Below are positions 1 through 10,181 of a stretch of DNA of 64,000 nt, piece by piece. The notes below the pieces were generated by a model. It saw nothing but the letters and a program-made list of their open reading frames with translations, did no database searches and had not been told where the DNA came from. Origin of the DNA: Bradyrhizobium sp. LLZ17. Lineage in GTDB: Bacteria; Pseudomonadota; Alphaproteobacteria; Rhizobiales; Xanthobacteraceae. Location: contig NZ_CP165734.1 of the NCBI RefSeq assembly GCF_041200145.1, positions 6,553,001 to 6,617,000 of the forward strand. Reading direction: 5' to 3'. Both the position numbers and the translations under genes were made by a program. Within the stretch, counting starts at the first letter, position 1. Each line of letters starts with the position of its first letter.

Positions 1-245
1 TTCTCGCGGATCGCGGGCCAGTCCTTTGCGAGGTGCTTCCAGGCGAACGGCAGCACCAGCAGGAACGCGAAGGTCCAGCGCAGGAACGACAGCGTCACCG
101 GCGGGATGTGACCGGCGGCGAGCCGCCCGACAACGGCGTTGCCGGCCCAGCACAGCGCTGTGATCGAGAGCAGCAGATAGGGCTGATTGGCGATCCAGTT
201 GTGGCCGGGCTGGTCGGCGCTCGTGGTCTGGCCAGTGGCGGACAT
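1..245 (-). CDS. DMT/EamA-family transporter, N-terminal part
   Basis: The gene is cut by the left window edge; about 81 codons are visible. After a short polar N-terminus the protein enters a hydrophobic stretch (IANQPYLLLSITALCWAGNA), then GRLAAGHIPPVTLSFLRW and a second hydrophobic helix ending FAWKHLAKDW. The WAGN motif followed by PP(V)TLSFLRW is the typical start of an EamA/RhaT drug-metabolite transporter, an inner-membrane protein of about ten helices that exports small metabolites. The substrate cannot be told. The start is the ATG at 243-245. Confidence 0.8.
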   Translation of the reverse strand, partial: MSATGQTTSADQPGHNWIANQPYLLLSITALCWAGNAVVGRLAAGHIPPVTLSFLRWTFAFLLVLPFAWKHLAKDWPAIRE

Positions 246-408
246 TTTATTGTTATGGCCCCTGCGTGGCGTGCGCCGAGGCCTTCGGCCCGGCGATGTC
301 CGGGCCGGTCGAGACCCGGCACGTTCAAAAACACGGAAACGCGCCGGATATCAATGGCGCGAGGCGCATCGGCTCCATGCGCCGGGAGCGATGCGGCGGG
401 AACCTCGC

Positions 409-2928
409 TCAGGCTTTCCGTCCTGCGCTGATCGCAAACGGCTTCAACAACTCGGCGCAGACGAGATAGATCACGACCAGCGCCGCGATGCCGGTCATCA
501 TGAGCGGAGGCGGTGCGACGAAGCCGAACCATGAGCCCAACGGCGTGAACGGCAGGACCATCGCCACCACGAGGGCGATCAGCGAGGAGATCGACAGCAC
601 CGGATCGGGCCAATTCTGCCAGGGCCGTCCATTGGTGCGGATGATGAAGATCACCAGGATCTGCGTCGCCATCGATTCGATGAACCAGGCGCTGCGGAAT
701 TCCTCCGGCGATGCGTGAAACAACATGATCAGCGCACCGAAGGTCAGGAAATCGAACACCGAGGACAGCGGGCCCATGATCCCGGCGAAACGCACCAGCC
801 GCCTCATGCTCCACACCTGCGGCTGCGCGGTTGCGGCACGCGAGACCTGGTCGAAGGGAATGCCGAGCTCGGACAGATCGTAGAGCAGATTGTTGAGCAG
901 AATCTGTGTCGGCAACATCGGGAGGAACGGTAGCGCCATCGAGGCGATCGCCATCGACAGCATGTTGCCGAAATTCGAGCTCGCGCCCATGCGGACATAT
1001 TTCATGATGTTCGCGAAGGTGCGCCGGCCCTCTTCGACGCCGTCGGCGACGACTTCGAGGTCGGAGGCCAGCAGAATCATGTCTGCCGCGGCCTGGGCCA
1101 CGCCGGTCGCGCCTTCCACCGACAGGCCGATATCGGAGGCTTTCAGCGCGGGTGCGTCGTTGATGCCGTCGCCGAGGAAGCCGACCACCTCGCCGCCGGC
1201 CTGCAGCGCCTTGACGATGCGCGATTTCTGGTCCGGCGCCAGCCGGCCGAACGCGTCGGCGGAGCGCACCTGCACCGCCAGCGCCTCGTCGCTGAGCTCG
1301 GCGATGTCGGCGCCCGACAGCACGCGCCCGGCGTTGAGCCCGACGAGGCCGGCGAGCCGCTTCACCACCAGGGGATCGTCGCCGGAGAGGATCTTCAGGC
1401 GGATGCCGGCCGCCGCAAGCCGGGCGATGGCGGCCGCCGCGGTCGGCTTCGGCGGGTCGGCGAAAGCGCACAGGCCCTCGAACACGAGACCGGTCTCGTC
1501 CTCGGTCTCGACCTCGCGCGTTGCGCCGTTCCAGGGACGCGAGGCGATTGCGACGCAGCGCAGGCCCTCCATCGCGAGCTGATGCACGCGCGCCATCGCG
1601 GCAGTTCGCGCGTCCTCGTCGATCGCGCCGCCGCGCTGCGTCGTGCACAATTCCAGCACCGTCTCCGGTGCGCCCTTGACGATCAGCAACGCGTCTTGTT
1701 CGGGACCGGTCGCGAGCACCGATCCGAGCCGGCGCGAAAAATCGAACGCCTGCCGGCCGGCAAGGATCCAGCCTTGCGCGGCATCCGGCTGGCTTGCAGC
1801 CAGCGCCGCATCGAGCGACCCGCGATCGCCGCCGAGAGCTGCGGCGATGGCACCGAGACGCGCGGCGCGGGCATCGTCCTTGCCATCGACATCGAGGCTC
1901 CTGGCCAGCGTGATCTCGGCCGAGGTCAGCGTGCCCGTCTTGTCGGTGCACAGGACGGTCATGGCGCCGAGGTCGTGGATTGCGGCGAGGCGCTTGACGA
2001 TCACCTTGCGGCCGGCCATCCGCAATGCGCCGCGCGACAGCGTCACCGTGGTGATCATCGGCAACAACTCCGGGGTCAGCCCGACCGCGAGAGCGACGGC
2101 AAACAGCAGCGAGTCCATCACCGGGCGGCCGAACACCACGCGCACGGTGAGCACGACCAGCACCAGTGCCAGCGTGGCGCGTGCGATCACGAGGCCGAAT
2201 TCGCGCAGGTCGCGCTCGAAGGGCGAGCGCGTCTGGGCTTCGGCCAATGCGGATGCTGCCGCCCCGAATACCGTGTTGCGCCCGGTGTAGACCACGAGCG
2301 CGATCGCCTCGCCGGTCTGCGCCACCGCGCCGCGAAACAGCGCACTCGACGTGTCGTCGGGATCGGCGCATGGCCCCGCGCGCTTCTGCACCGGGTAAGG
2401 CTCGCCGGTGAGCGCCGCCTCGCCGGCGGTGAGGGCTGTGCTCTCCAGGATGAGCGCATCGGCCGGGATGATGTCGCCGGCGCGAACGCGCAGAATATCG
2501 CCGGGGACGACCTGCTCGACGTCGATCTGGCCGAACGCACCGTCCCGCTTGACCTCGGCCTTCAGCGCCACCGAGCGGCGGAGGATGTCCGCGGCCCGCA
2601 CGGCGTGGCCTTCCTGAATGGTGTCGAGCCCGATCGAGAGCGTCAGGATCAAGACGATGATGAGCCCGCCGATCCCGTCGCCGGTGAGCATCGAGGCGAC
2701 GCCCGCAACCAGCAGGATCAGCGACAGCGGCTCCAGCAGCCGGCGCAGGATCGCGTGCGCCGCCCCCTCGATCCGCGGCGCTGCGTCGCTGTTCGGCCCG
2801 AAGCGGTCGAGGCGTTCGGCCGCTTGCGCTGCAGACAACCCCGTGAGCTCGCAGCCCAGCCGGCTGCAAAGGTCAAGGGCGGACAGACGCCAGAAACCGG
2901 CGTCGGTGCGGGTTGGTTTCTCCAGCAA
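409..2928 (-). CDS. mgtA: Mg2+-translocating P-type ATPase (MgtA/MgtB type)
   Basis: About 839 residues, close to the family length. P-type ATPase marks are all present: LTGEP at 173-177, the phosphorylation loop DKTGTLT starting at Asp329, and GDGINDAPALK in the hinge. GLTPELLPMI at about 283-292 is the P-type IIIB (Mg2+ importer) form of helix M4. C-terminal membrane helices follow the hinge. It imports Mg2+ across the inner membrane at the cost of ATP. The start is uncertain: the frame opens with TTG at 2926-2928 and has no ATG upstream. An ATG with a decent ribosome site lies at about 2979-2981 in another frame, so a small indel near the 5' end, as in several other genes here, may hide the true start. 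Confidence 0.9.
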   Translation of the reverse strand: MLEKPTRTDAGFWRLSALDLCSRLGCELTGLSAAQAAERLDRFGPNSDAAPRIEGAAHAILRRLLEPLSLILLVAGVASMLTGDGIGGLIIVLILTLSIGLDTIQEGHAVRAADILRRSVALKAEVKRDGAFGQIDVEQVVPGDILRVRAGDIIPADALILESTALTAGEAALTGEPYPVQKRAGPCADPDDTSSALFRGAVAQTGEAIALVVYTGRNTVFGAAASALAEAQTRSPFERDLREFGLVIARATLALVLVVLTVRVVFGRPVMDSLLFAVALAVGLTPELLPMITTVTLSRGALRMAGRKVIVKRLAAIHDLGAMTVLCTDKTGTLTSAEITLARSLDVDGKDDARAARLGAIAAALGGDRGSLDAALAASQPDAAQGWILAGRQAFDFSRRLGSVLATGPEQDALLIVKGAPETVLELCTTQRGGAIDEDARTAAMARVHQLAMEGLRCVAIASRPWNGATREVETEDETGLVFEGLCAFADPPKPTAAAAIARLAAAGIRLKILSGDDPLVVKRLAGLVGLNAGRVLSGADIAELSDEALAVQVRSADAFGRLAPDQKSRIVKALQAGGEVVGFLGDGINDAPALKASDIGLSVEGATGVAQAAADMILLASDLEVVADGVEEGRRTFANIMKYVRMGASSNFGNMLSMAIASMALPFLPMLPTQILLNNLLYDLSELGIPFDQVSRAATAQPQVWSMRRLVRFAGIMGPLSSVFDFLTFGALIMLFHASPEEFRSAWFIESMATQILVIFIIRTNGRPWQNWPDPVLSISSLIALVVAMVLPFTPLGSWFGFVAPPPLMMTGIAALVVIYLVCAELLKPFAISAGRKA

Positions 2929-3029
2929 GCGAAGCTCCCGGTTCCAAGGCGTCGTGTGGCGGCAGATGGCCCTGAATTCATCGTCACCTATTGACCTAAA
3001 GCAATTTGGAATGCCGGCGGTCCGGGAGC

Positions 3030-3095
3030 GATATGGACCTGGCGCGGCGCTGCGACCGCATCATCGAAGTGGTTGACGGCCGCATCCGGGCCTAA
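3030..3095 (+). pseudogene. 3' relic of an ABC transporter ATPase
   Basis: In the 367-base gap between mgtA and purA one frame reads D-MDLARRCDRIIEVVDGRI-RA followed by TAA at 3093-3095. This is how LolD/YbbA-type ABC ATPases end (a D-loop/H-loop HD followed by L-A-x-R-C-D-R and a DGRI tail). Nothing upstream in this frame resembles the rest of an ATPase, so only about 20 codons remain. The likely history is a deletion that placed mgtA next to purA. No other feature is seen in the gap. Confidence 0.55.
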
Positions 3096-3250
3096 GGTTG
3101 TAGAGCCGGCCGGGCAAGACGGATTTTTAGGCTAAATCAAGGGCTTGGATCGCGCGTTGGGCCGCGAAAAAGCTCCGTTCTTGCTTGCCTAGAGAGGCCG
3201 CTTCCTTTATCCGGTTGAGCTGCCTCGCGTGCGAGCGGCCTAGGCCGTGA

Positions 3251-4588
<1,338 letters not shown>

Positions 4589-4624
4589 CGATATCTTACC
4601 GGGACGTGCGCTAGTTGAGTTCAA

Positions 4625-6222
4625 ATGGCTGATTACTATCCGCTGATCGCCCGCGCTATTTCCGCCCTGGACCCCAACGCTCCCGGCGAAAGCCGTCGCG
4701 CGCTCTATGAGCGGGCGCGCACGGCTCTGATCGCGCAGCTCCGCAGCGTGCAGCCGCCGCTCTCCGAATCCGAGATCACCCGCGAACGGCTGTCGCTGGA
4801 AGAGGCTGTCCGCAAGGTCGAGTCGGAGGCCGCCCAGCGCGCCCGCGAGGCCTCGCGTCCCGGCGGCGGTGCCCGCCCCGGCGGCAGCGGCGATGCGTTC
4901 CGCCGGGCCAGCGCCCGCGCCACTGAGGCTAACTCGCCTGCATCTTCTCAGCCGCCTGCTCCGCCGCGCGCGCGTCAGCCCGCACCGCCGCCGCCGCGCA
5001 ACGACCGCCCGCCACTCGGCGGTGACGACCAGGGCGATGCCCAGCGTCCGCCGCGTGCTCCTCGTTTCGACGCGCCGCGCCAGCCGCCTCCGCCGGAGCA
5101 GCCACCGCCGGCCGGGCGTGATCGCTCTGCCCCGCGCCGCCCGCAGGATGCCGGACCGCCGCCGCCGCCGGCCCCTGGCGTGCGCGGCTTTCGCGACATC
5201 ACCGCCGACGTCAATGATCTCGGCGGCGCCGCCGCGCAGGCCAGCCGCGCCGCGCGCCGCACTTACGCCAACGTGCCCTCGCCCTCGCCGGAATTCGACC
5301 GGCTCGAGCCGAGCCTGGAAAATCGCGCGGCCGAGCCGGACGCGCCTTATTCCTATGACGAGTCGGTCGAGGAGGCGGAGCGCTATACGCCGCGGCAGTC
5401 CTCGGGTCGCCCGCACATCCCCGTCCTCGGCCGCGATGCCAAGAAGGCCAAGCGCGGCTCGATCTTCCCGTTCAAGAGCGCAATCGCCATCGGCATCGTG
5501 CTGATCCTGGTCGGCGCCGGCATTCTCTGGGGCAAGTCATTGGTCCAGACCGCGAGCGGTCTGTTCAAGTCCTCGCCGACCCAGGTGGTGGAGGCGCCCA
5601 AGGACACTTCGCAGCCGCAGAGCAAGCCCAAGATCCCGGATCGCGTCGGCCAGCCTTCGGCGAGCGACCAGCCGGTCGCGCCGGTGGCGCAGAAGGTCGT
5701 GCTCTATGACGAGGATCCGTCCGATCCCAAGGGCAAGCAATATGTCGGCTCGGTGGTGTGGCGGCTCGAGCCGATCAAGGCGTCCGGCAACCAGAAGGCC
5801 GACGTCGCGGTGCGCGCCGACATCGACATTCCCGAACGCAAGTTCAAGATGACGATGTCGTTCCGCCGCAACACCGACCCTCGCTGCCGGCGAGCCATAC
5901 CGCGGAATTGACCTTCGTCCTGCCGCCGGATTTTCCGGGCGGCAGCGTCTCCAACGTGCCGGGCATCCTGATGAAGTCGAACGAGCAGGCGCGCGGAACG
6001 CCGCTCGCGGGCCTCGCGGTCAAGGTCACCGACGGCTTCTTCCTGGTCGGCCTCTCCAACGTCGATGCCGACCGCAGCCGCAATATCCAGCTCCTGAAGG
6101 AGCGTTCCTGGTTCGACGTGCCGCTGGTCTACGCCAACCAGCGCCGCGCCATCATCGCCATCGAGAAGGGCGCCCCCGGCGAGCGCGCCTTCAACGACGC
6201 CTTCGCGCAGTGGGGCGACTAG
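4625..6222 (+). CDS. Proline-rich single-pass membrane protein, apparent frameshift
   Basis: I do not recognise a named family. The N-terminal 75 residues are helical (RRALYERARTALIAQL), residues about 80-190 are rich in Pro, Arg and Ala, one membrane helix lies at about 283-303 (SAIAIGIVLILVGAGILW), and the rest would be a periplasmic domain. The first frame runs 4625-5911. Near 5880 the reading shifts: after FRRNTD the continuation PSLPASHTAELTFVLPP lies in the other frame and runs to a stop at 6222. Restoring one C in the CCC run at about 5878-5881 gives one protein of about 532 residues with a coherent C-terminal domain. It could be a real null allele or a homopolymer error. Confidence 0.7.
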
Positions 6223-6249
6223 AGCTCTTCTCTTCTCACCGAAGAAGGT

Positions 6250-6369
6250 CGTCATGCGCGGGCCTGTCCCGCCTGCGCGGCCGAAGCCGCTTCGGCGAGG
6301 CGAAGGCCCGGGCATCCACCTTGTGTCTTGGGCGAGGCGTCGATGGCCGGGACAAGCCCGGCCATGACG
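6250..6369. repeat. Dispersed palindromic element (GTCATGC...GCCATGAC type)
   Basis: The segment starts CGTCATGCGCGGGCCTGTCC and ends GCCGGGACAAGCCCGGCCAT-GACG, so its two ends are inverted copies that can fold into a long hairpin. A second member of the same family lies at 47971-48118. Confidence 0.6.
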
Positions 6370-6380
6370 CTCAGGACAGT

Positions 6381-6647
6381 CTATTGCACGGCCGCTTCGC
6401 GCTTGCGCGATGCTGAGTGCTCGCGCTCCATCACGGCGCGGCAGCCGGGGCTGACCTGCGATTTGTTCCGCACCATGCATGCGGTGACCCGCGGGATATC
6501 CGGGATTTCACGGGAGCACAGCCGCATCGCATCGCCCGAGCACATCTGCTGCGCTTCGGACGAGAAGGCGAGGCTCGGCGTGGTCTGCAAGACGAGAGTA
6601 GCGCTGACGAAGGTGAACAGCGTGGCGATGATCTGTTGGCGTGTCAT
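6381..6647 (-). CDS. Small exported Cys-rich protein
   Basis: 88 residues from the ATG at 6645-6647. Residues 1 to about 26 form a signal peptide (MTRQQIIATLFTFV...TTPSLAF). The mature part has four cysteines spaced as in C-SGDAMRLC and CMVRNKSQVSPGC, then a charged tail. The gene at 7169-7414 encodes a shorter relative with the same pattern, C-SRDASRLC and CLQANRAKLSRSC. The family resembles small periplasmic Cys-rich-repeat proteins of bradyrhizobia; its function is unknown. Two disulfides in the periplasm are a reasonable guess. Confidence 0.7.
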   Translation of the reverse strand: MTRQQIIATLFTFVSATLVLQTTPSLAFSSEAQQMCSGDAMRLCSREIPDIPRVTACMVRNKSQVSPGCRAVMEREHSASRKREAAVQ

Positions 6648-6916
6648 GTAGATAGGTCCCCAAGTTTGCCGCGGATCTGAGCCGCTTGATTTTTGGGGCG
6701 CCGCACGCGGCTTGCTTTGCCGCATGTCACAGCCATCACGCCAGGAGCCTAGTCCCGCATGTGGTGCTCGATCTCGGATGATGTTCAGATCGAAAAGTGC
6801 TGCGCCGCCCGAGCGAAGTATGCGCCATTGTCACGAGGCTGCAATGGGAGGCGCAAAGGAATTCGCGATTGTTGCGCCTTCGACACGTCGGTCGGCGTGT
6901 TCCGTGAAAAGTGGCG

Positions 6917-7144
6917 CTAAGGTGATGCGCTCGCCTCTTCCGTTTCGGCATCGCCGAGCGCCGCGGCGTGGTCTTCGACGGCGGTGACGCCCTTCGCGGT
7001 CAGCTCGAACAGATCGCCGTCCTTCATCACATAGCCCTCGGCGATCAGCTCGCCGATCTTGCCGTGCAGGTCGTCGGAAAACGCCACCGACTGGCTGATG
7101 TCCCGCAGGATCGAGAGCTGGTCGTCGCGCAGCATGTCCGACAT
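6917..7144 (-). CDS. Small hypothetical protein, winged-helix-like
   Basis: 75 residues. I choose the ATG at 7142-7144 because GGAGG sits six bases upstream; the frame could also open with a TTG two codons earlier. The protein begins MSDMLRDDQLSILRDISQS and contains IGELIAEGYVMKDGDLFELTAKG, which looks like the recognition helix and wing of a small winged-helix fold (compare 'LIxxGYV...LTxKG' in MarR-like domains). It lies between the two Cys-rich protein genes on the same strand. No function can be assigned. Confidence 0.6.
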   Translation of the reverse strand: MSDMLRDDQLSILRDISQSVAFSDDLHGKIGELIAEGYVMKDGDLFELTAKGVTAVEDHAAALGDAETEEASASP

Positions 7145-7168
7145 TTTCAACCTCCGAGGGCTTGAGCC

Positions 7169-7414
7169 TCACATGCCGTGGCTCTCGAACACCTTGCTGC
7201 ACGATCTGGACAGCTTGGCGCGGTTGGCTTGCAGGCAACCTTGCACCGCACCGTCATTGCCGAGGTCCTTGCGGCAGAGCCGCGAGGCGTCGCGCGAGCA
7301 GGCGCGCTGCTCCTGAGGCGAGCCCATATGGCCCTGCGCGCGCACGGGCGCGTTCGCCAAGCCACCGAGCGCCGTCAGTGTGATTGTCGCCAGCAAGAAC
7401 AGGTTACGAGGCAT
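7169..7414 (-). CDS. Small exported Cys-rich protein, paralogue of 6381-6647
   Basis: 81 residues. The ATG at 7412-7414 has GGAG six bases upstream. A signal peptide covers residues 1 to about 27 (MPRNLFLLATITLTALGG...VRAQ). The mature part carries C-SRDASRLC and CLQANRAKLSRSC, the same four-cysteine pattern as the product of 6381-6647. Probably periplasmic. Function unknown. Confidence 0.7.
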   Translation of the reverse strand: MPRNLFLLATITLTALGGLANAPVRAQGHMGSPQEQRACSRDASRLCRKDLGNDGAVQGCLQANRAKLSRSCSKVFESHGM

Positions 7415-7556
7415 CGTCAGCTCCAAATCCGGCAGGTAATTTCAACTCCTGTCTGAACTCGTCGCTTTGTCACTTGTTCCCCGAACGGCTCGCGACCCCG
7501 CTGTTCAAGGTTCCGGTCGCACTGCTATAAAACCCGCTGGATGTGAGGAGTCCTTA

Positions 7557-7982
7557 ATGAAACGCTATCTGGTGTTTGCGCTGGTCGGTCCGTTCGTTGG
7601 CGGGTTCCTGCTGCTGCTGACGACGACCTACCAGTCCGGCTACTGGACCCAGACCAATCTCGGCGAGGTCGGCAAGCTGTTCGTGGTGTTCTTCAAGACC
7701 CTGCAATACAGCTATTTGTTCGGCTTCCTGCCGTCGCTGATGATCGGGGCGGTGGATGACATCCTGCTCCACGTCAGGCGTATCGGCCCGCTGCTGCGGA
7801 TGCTGCTGGTGGGGCTGTTCGCCTTCATCCTGGCCGCGCTGACCTACGGCTCGCGCGGATCGGATCCGGGCGCGGTGCAGTTCATCCTGTACGGACTGGT
7901 CGGTCTCGTGCCGGCGATGCTTTCATCCTGGCTGGTGCATCGCTATGTCGAGGAGCCGCAGCAGGCCGCGGCGGCGACTTGA
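7557..7982 (+). CDS. Small integral membrane protein
   Basis: 141 residues, start ATG at 7557 with GGAG seven bases upstream. Four hydrophobic segments are visible: YLVFALVGPFVGGFLLLLTT (3-22), the region around YLFGFLPSLMIGAVDDILL (52-70), LLRMLLVGLFAFILAALTYG and AVQFILYGLVGLVPAMLSSW. No catalytic motif is seen. The next gene follows 58 bases later on the same strand and also encodes a membrane-associated protein, so the two may be co-transcribed. Confidence 0.7.
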   Translation: MKRYLVFALVGPFVGGFLLLLTTTYQSGYWTQTNLGEVGKLFVVFFKTLQYSYLFGFLPSLMIGAVDDILLHVRRIGPLLRMLLVGLFAFILAALTYGSRGSDPGAVQFILYGLVGLVPAMLSSWLVHRYVEEPQQAAAAT

Positions 7983-8040
7983 GCGCGACGTTCGGACGCT
8001 CCGGCGCAACCTCCGCCACGCTGGCGCGTTCTTGAAAGCC

Positions 8041-8589
8041 ATGACGATGTCCGACGACGATATTCTTGCGCCGCGTAAACCTCGTTCCGGGGGCCGTTCC
8101 CGCGCGGGCGCCGAGCCGCGTGGGCCGATCATCGACCAGGAGGGCCATGAGATCCGGCCCGAGACGCTGGAGCAGGGATTTCGCGAGTTTCGTTTCGAGT
8201 TCGGCAAGGACAACCCGTTCGGTGCGAACCCTTTCGGCAATCTGACGCGGGAGCAGCGCATCGCGCGGCTCGAGGCCATCGCAAAGCTGCTCGATGTCGC
8301 CTTCGTTCTGCCGGGCACCAATATCCGTTACGGCATCGACGGGCTGATCGGGCTGATCCCGATCATCGGCGATCTCATCACCACCGCGATCTCGCTGTGG
8401 CTGGTGCGCGAGGCGCGCGCCCTGGGGGCGCCCTGGTATCTCACCGCGCGGATGCTCGGCAATGTCGCAGTCGATGGCGTGGTCGGCATGGTGCCGTTCG
8501 CGGGCGACGCCTTCGATGTGATGTTCCGCGCCAACATGCGCAACGTGCGCCTGTTGCGGCGCTGGCTCGACAAGCAGCCGCGCGTCTAG
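8041..8589 (+). CDS. DUF4112-family membrane protein
   Basis: 182 residues from the ATG at 8041 (a second ATG lies two codons in). After a charged N-terminus of about 80 residues comes the DUF4112 core: LDVAFVLPGTNIRYGIDGLI, then GLIPIIGDLITTAISLWLVR and GNVAVDGVVGMVPFAGDAFD, each a short hydrophobic hairpin with a conserved P-x-x-GD. Family function is unknown. It is probably inserted in the inner membrane. Confidence 0.8.
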   Translation: MTMSDDDILAPRKPRSGGRSRAGAEPRGPIIDQEGHEIRPETLEQGFREFRFEFGKDNPFGANPFGNLTREQRIARLEAIAKLLDVAFVLPGTNIRYGIDGLIGLIPIIGDLITTAISLWLVREARALGAPWYLTARMLGNVAVDGVVGMVPFAGDAFDVMFRANMRNVRLLRRWLDKQPRV

Positions 8590-8652
8590 CGAGGTTGTTC
8601 GCCTCTCCCGCAAGCGGGAGGGCCATCGCATATGAGGCCGATTTCTCTGCGG

Positions 8653-8800
8653 CCATCCTTCGAGACGCCCGCCTTTGGCGGGCCCTCAGGATGAGGACCG
8701 AGTGTGCGGCAGCAATTTTAACGGGCTCCGATTGCCGCTTAGCCTCATCCTGAGGAGACCGCGAAGCGGTCGTCTCGAAGGACGAGGCGCGCGCTCAGGC
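8653..8800. repeat. Dispersed repeat, CATCCTTCGAGAC family, copy 1
   Basis: The block begins CCATCCTTCGAGACGCCCGC and ends with an inverted version, GGTCGTCTCGAAGGACGAGG, with CCTCAGGATGAGG and CCTCATCCTGAGG as an inner inverted pair. Copy 2 at 14172-14322 has the same ends and internal order. Together with the terminator at 8873-8904 it fills most of the 362-base gap between the DUF4112 gene and the next gene; the gap shows no reading frame of interest. Confidence 0.8.
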
Positions 8801-8872
8801 CGGCCAGCAGCCATATCCGATAGCCCTGCCGCAAGCGCGGAGACGGAGAAGAAATAGCTCCGCAGAACGCGA

Positions 8873-8904
8873 AAAGCGCGACGACCGTTGGGTCGTCGCG
8901 CTTT
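8873..8904 (-). terminator. Intrinsic terminator-like hairpin
   Basis: A perfect 14-base inverted repeat, AAAGCGCGACGACC and GGTCGTCGCGCTTT, around a four-base loop. On the minus strand it lies just past the stop of the gene at 8952-9245 and ends in TTTT, so it probably ends that transcript. It could also act on the plus strand. Confidence 0.7.
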
Positions 8905-8951
8905 CAGCGCACATGGGAAGGCTTGCGAAAAAGAAAGGCTTGCGAAAAAGC

Positions 8952-9245
8952 TTACGCCGCGTCGGCGTCGGCTTCCGCGACCGGCTCGGGCTTGCGGTGG
9001 CGGGGCAGGGGGAAGGCTTCGCTCTCGTAGAGCGAGCGGATGCCGTTCTGGTCGAAGCGCGCTTCCTCCACCTGAAGGTAGGCGCCGTTCAGCGAGTCCG
9101 TCGGCAACTGCTCCATTGCGAACTGCACGGCTTCGGCGGCGGTGCCGAACCGCCGATAGGTAAAGCCCGCCCGCTTCTTCTTGCGGATCGCGGCGGGGAA
9201 GAGTTCGGCGGAAGTGTTGAAGTTGAACGGACGCAGTGGACGCAT
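8952..9245 (-). CDS. Hypothetical protein, about 97 residues
   Basis: Start ATG at 9243-9245, GAGG nine bases upstream. Sequence begins [20 protein letters not shown], then a basic KKKRAG, an [16 protein letters not shown] helix and a C-terminal tail rich in Ala, Glu and Asp. No signal peptide or membrane segment. I do not recognise the family beyond its look of a small bradyrhizobial hypothetical. Its transcript probably ends at the hairpin 8873-8904. Just beyond its stop are two tandem copies of AAGGCTTGCGAAAAAG (8918-8950). Confidence 0.65.
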   Translation of the reverse strand: MRPLRPFNFNTSAELFPAAIRKKKRAGFTYRRFGTAAEAVQFAMEQLPTDSLNGAYLQVEEARFDQNGIRSLYESEAFPLPRHRKPEPVAEADADAA

Positions 9246-9457
9246 GGTCAAAGACCTCGTGATCTTCTCTGGGGCTTTAAGCGCGTGGGGTTGAGGAGGG
9301 CGAAGACCCGATTGAGGGGCCCGCCCTGCGCATCATTTTCATCATCTAATATAGGCCGATTTGACAAAATTGCGACCCCTGAGATGGGAGATGATGAATC
9401 CACGCATGGCAGGCCCGCAACCGCGATAAATCAAATTATATCAACGTCTTAGATGGT

Positions 9458-9622
9458 TTACAGCTTGCCAAGAAGCAGCAGCACGATCAGCACCACGAGC
9501 ACGACGCCACCGATCCCCATGCCGGAATGGCCCATACCGTAGCCATAACCGCCGATGCGGCCCGACCAGCCGCCCAGCAGATAAATGATCACCAGGATGA
9601 TCAGGATGGTCCCGAGTGACAT
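9458..9622 (-). CDS. DUF3309-like small membrane protein
   Basis: 54 residues, ATG at 9620-9622 with GGGAGG six bases upstream. Two hydrophobic segments, LGTILIILVIIYLLGG and VVLVVLIVLLLLG, flank a Gly/Tyr-rich middle (RIGGYGYGMGHSGMGIGG). This is the layout of the DUF3309 family (short, two helices, glycine-rich linker). Function unknown. Confidence 0.75.
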   Translation of the reverse strand: MSLGTILIILVIIYLLGGWSGRIGGYGYGMGHSGMGIGGVVLVVLIVLLLLGKL

Positions 9623-9729
9623 GGCTTCCTCCCTGGCGGCCGCCGAAGTGCGATGACCGGCCGCGCCGCCAGAGAAGAAAAGCACATCGCGCCGCCGGGT
9701 TCCACGTCGGAACCCGGCGGCGCGGGATG

Positions 9730-10149
9730 TTATTTCGGCTCGAGCTTCAGCGAAGCCGAATTGATGCAGTAGCGCAGGCCCGTCGGTCCGGGGCCGTCCG
9801 GGAAAACATGGCCCAAATGGCCGCTGCATTTGGAGCAGAGCACCTCGGTGCGGACCATGCCGTGGCTGACGTCCCGCTCTTCGTCGACATGGCTGTCGAC
9901 GGCGGGCTGGGTGAAGCTCGGCCAGCCGCAGCCGGAATCGAACTTGGCATCGGACTCGAACAGCACGTTGCCGCAGCCGGCGCACACATAAGTGCCGGCG
10001 CGGTGGTCATGCTCATATTCACCTGAGAAGGGACGCTCGGTCGCCTTCTCCCGCAGCACGGCGTATTGCATCGGCGACAATTCCTGCCGCCACTGCTCCT
10101 CGCTCTTGATGACCTTGTCGCCTGTGGTTTTCGTCTTGGTGTCGGGCAT
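9730..10149 (-). CDS. msrB: Peptide-methionine (R)-S-oxide reductase
   Basis: 139 residues. It reduces the R form of methionine sulfoxide in proteins. Zinc ligands are the pairs CAGC (56-59) and CSKC (105-108); GCGWPSF and [10 protein letters not shown] are family blocks; the catalytic cysteine is Cys128 in RYCINSASL. No export signal, so cytoplasmic. It sits 32 bases downstream of msrA on the same strand, so the two stereospecific repair enzymes are likely co-expressed although msrA appears exported. Confidence 0.97.
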   Translation of the reverse strand: MPDTKTKTTGDKVIKSEEQWRQELSPMQYAVLREKATERPFSGEYEHDHRAGTYVCAGCGNVLFESDAKFDSGCGWPSFTQPAVDSHVDEERDVSHGMVRTEVLCSKCSGHLGHVFPDGPGPTGLRYCINSASLKLEPK

Positions 10150-10181
10150 GGGTCTCCCGTTTTTTCTCGATGATCTCGCGA

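Noticed and set aside
95..2869. 924-codon minus-strand frame over mgtA
   Set aside because: It is an out-of-frame read of mgtA: Arg/Ala/Gly-rich, no domains, and mgtA in its own frame has every P-type ATPase motif.
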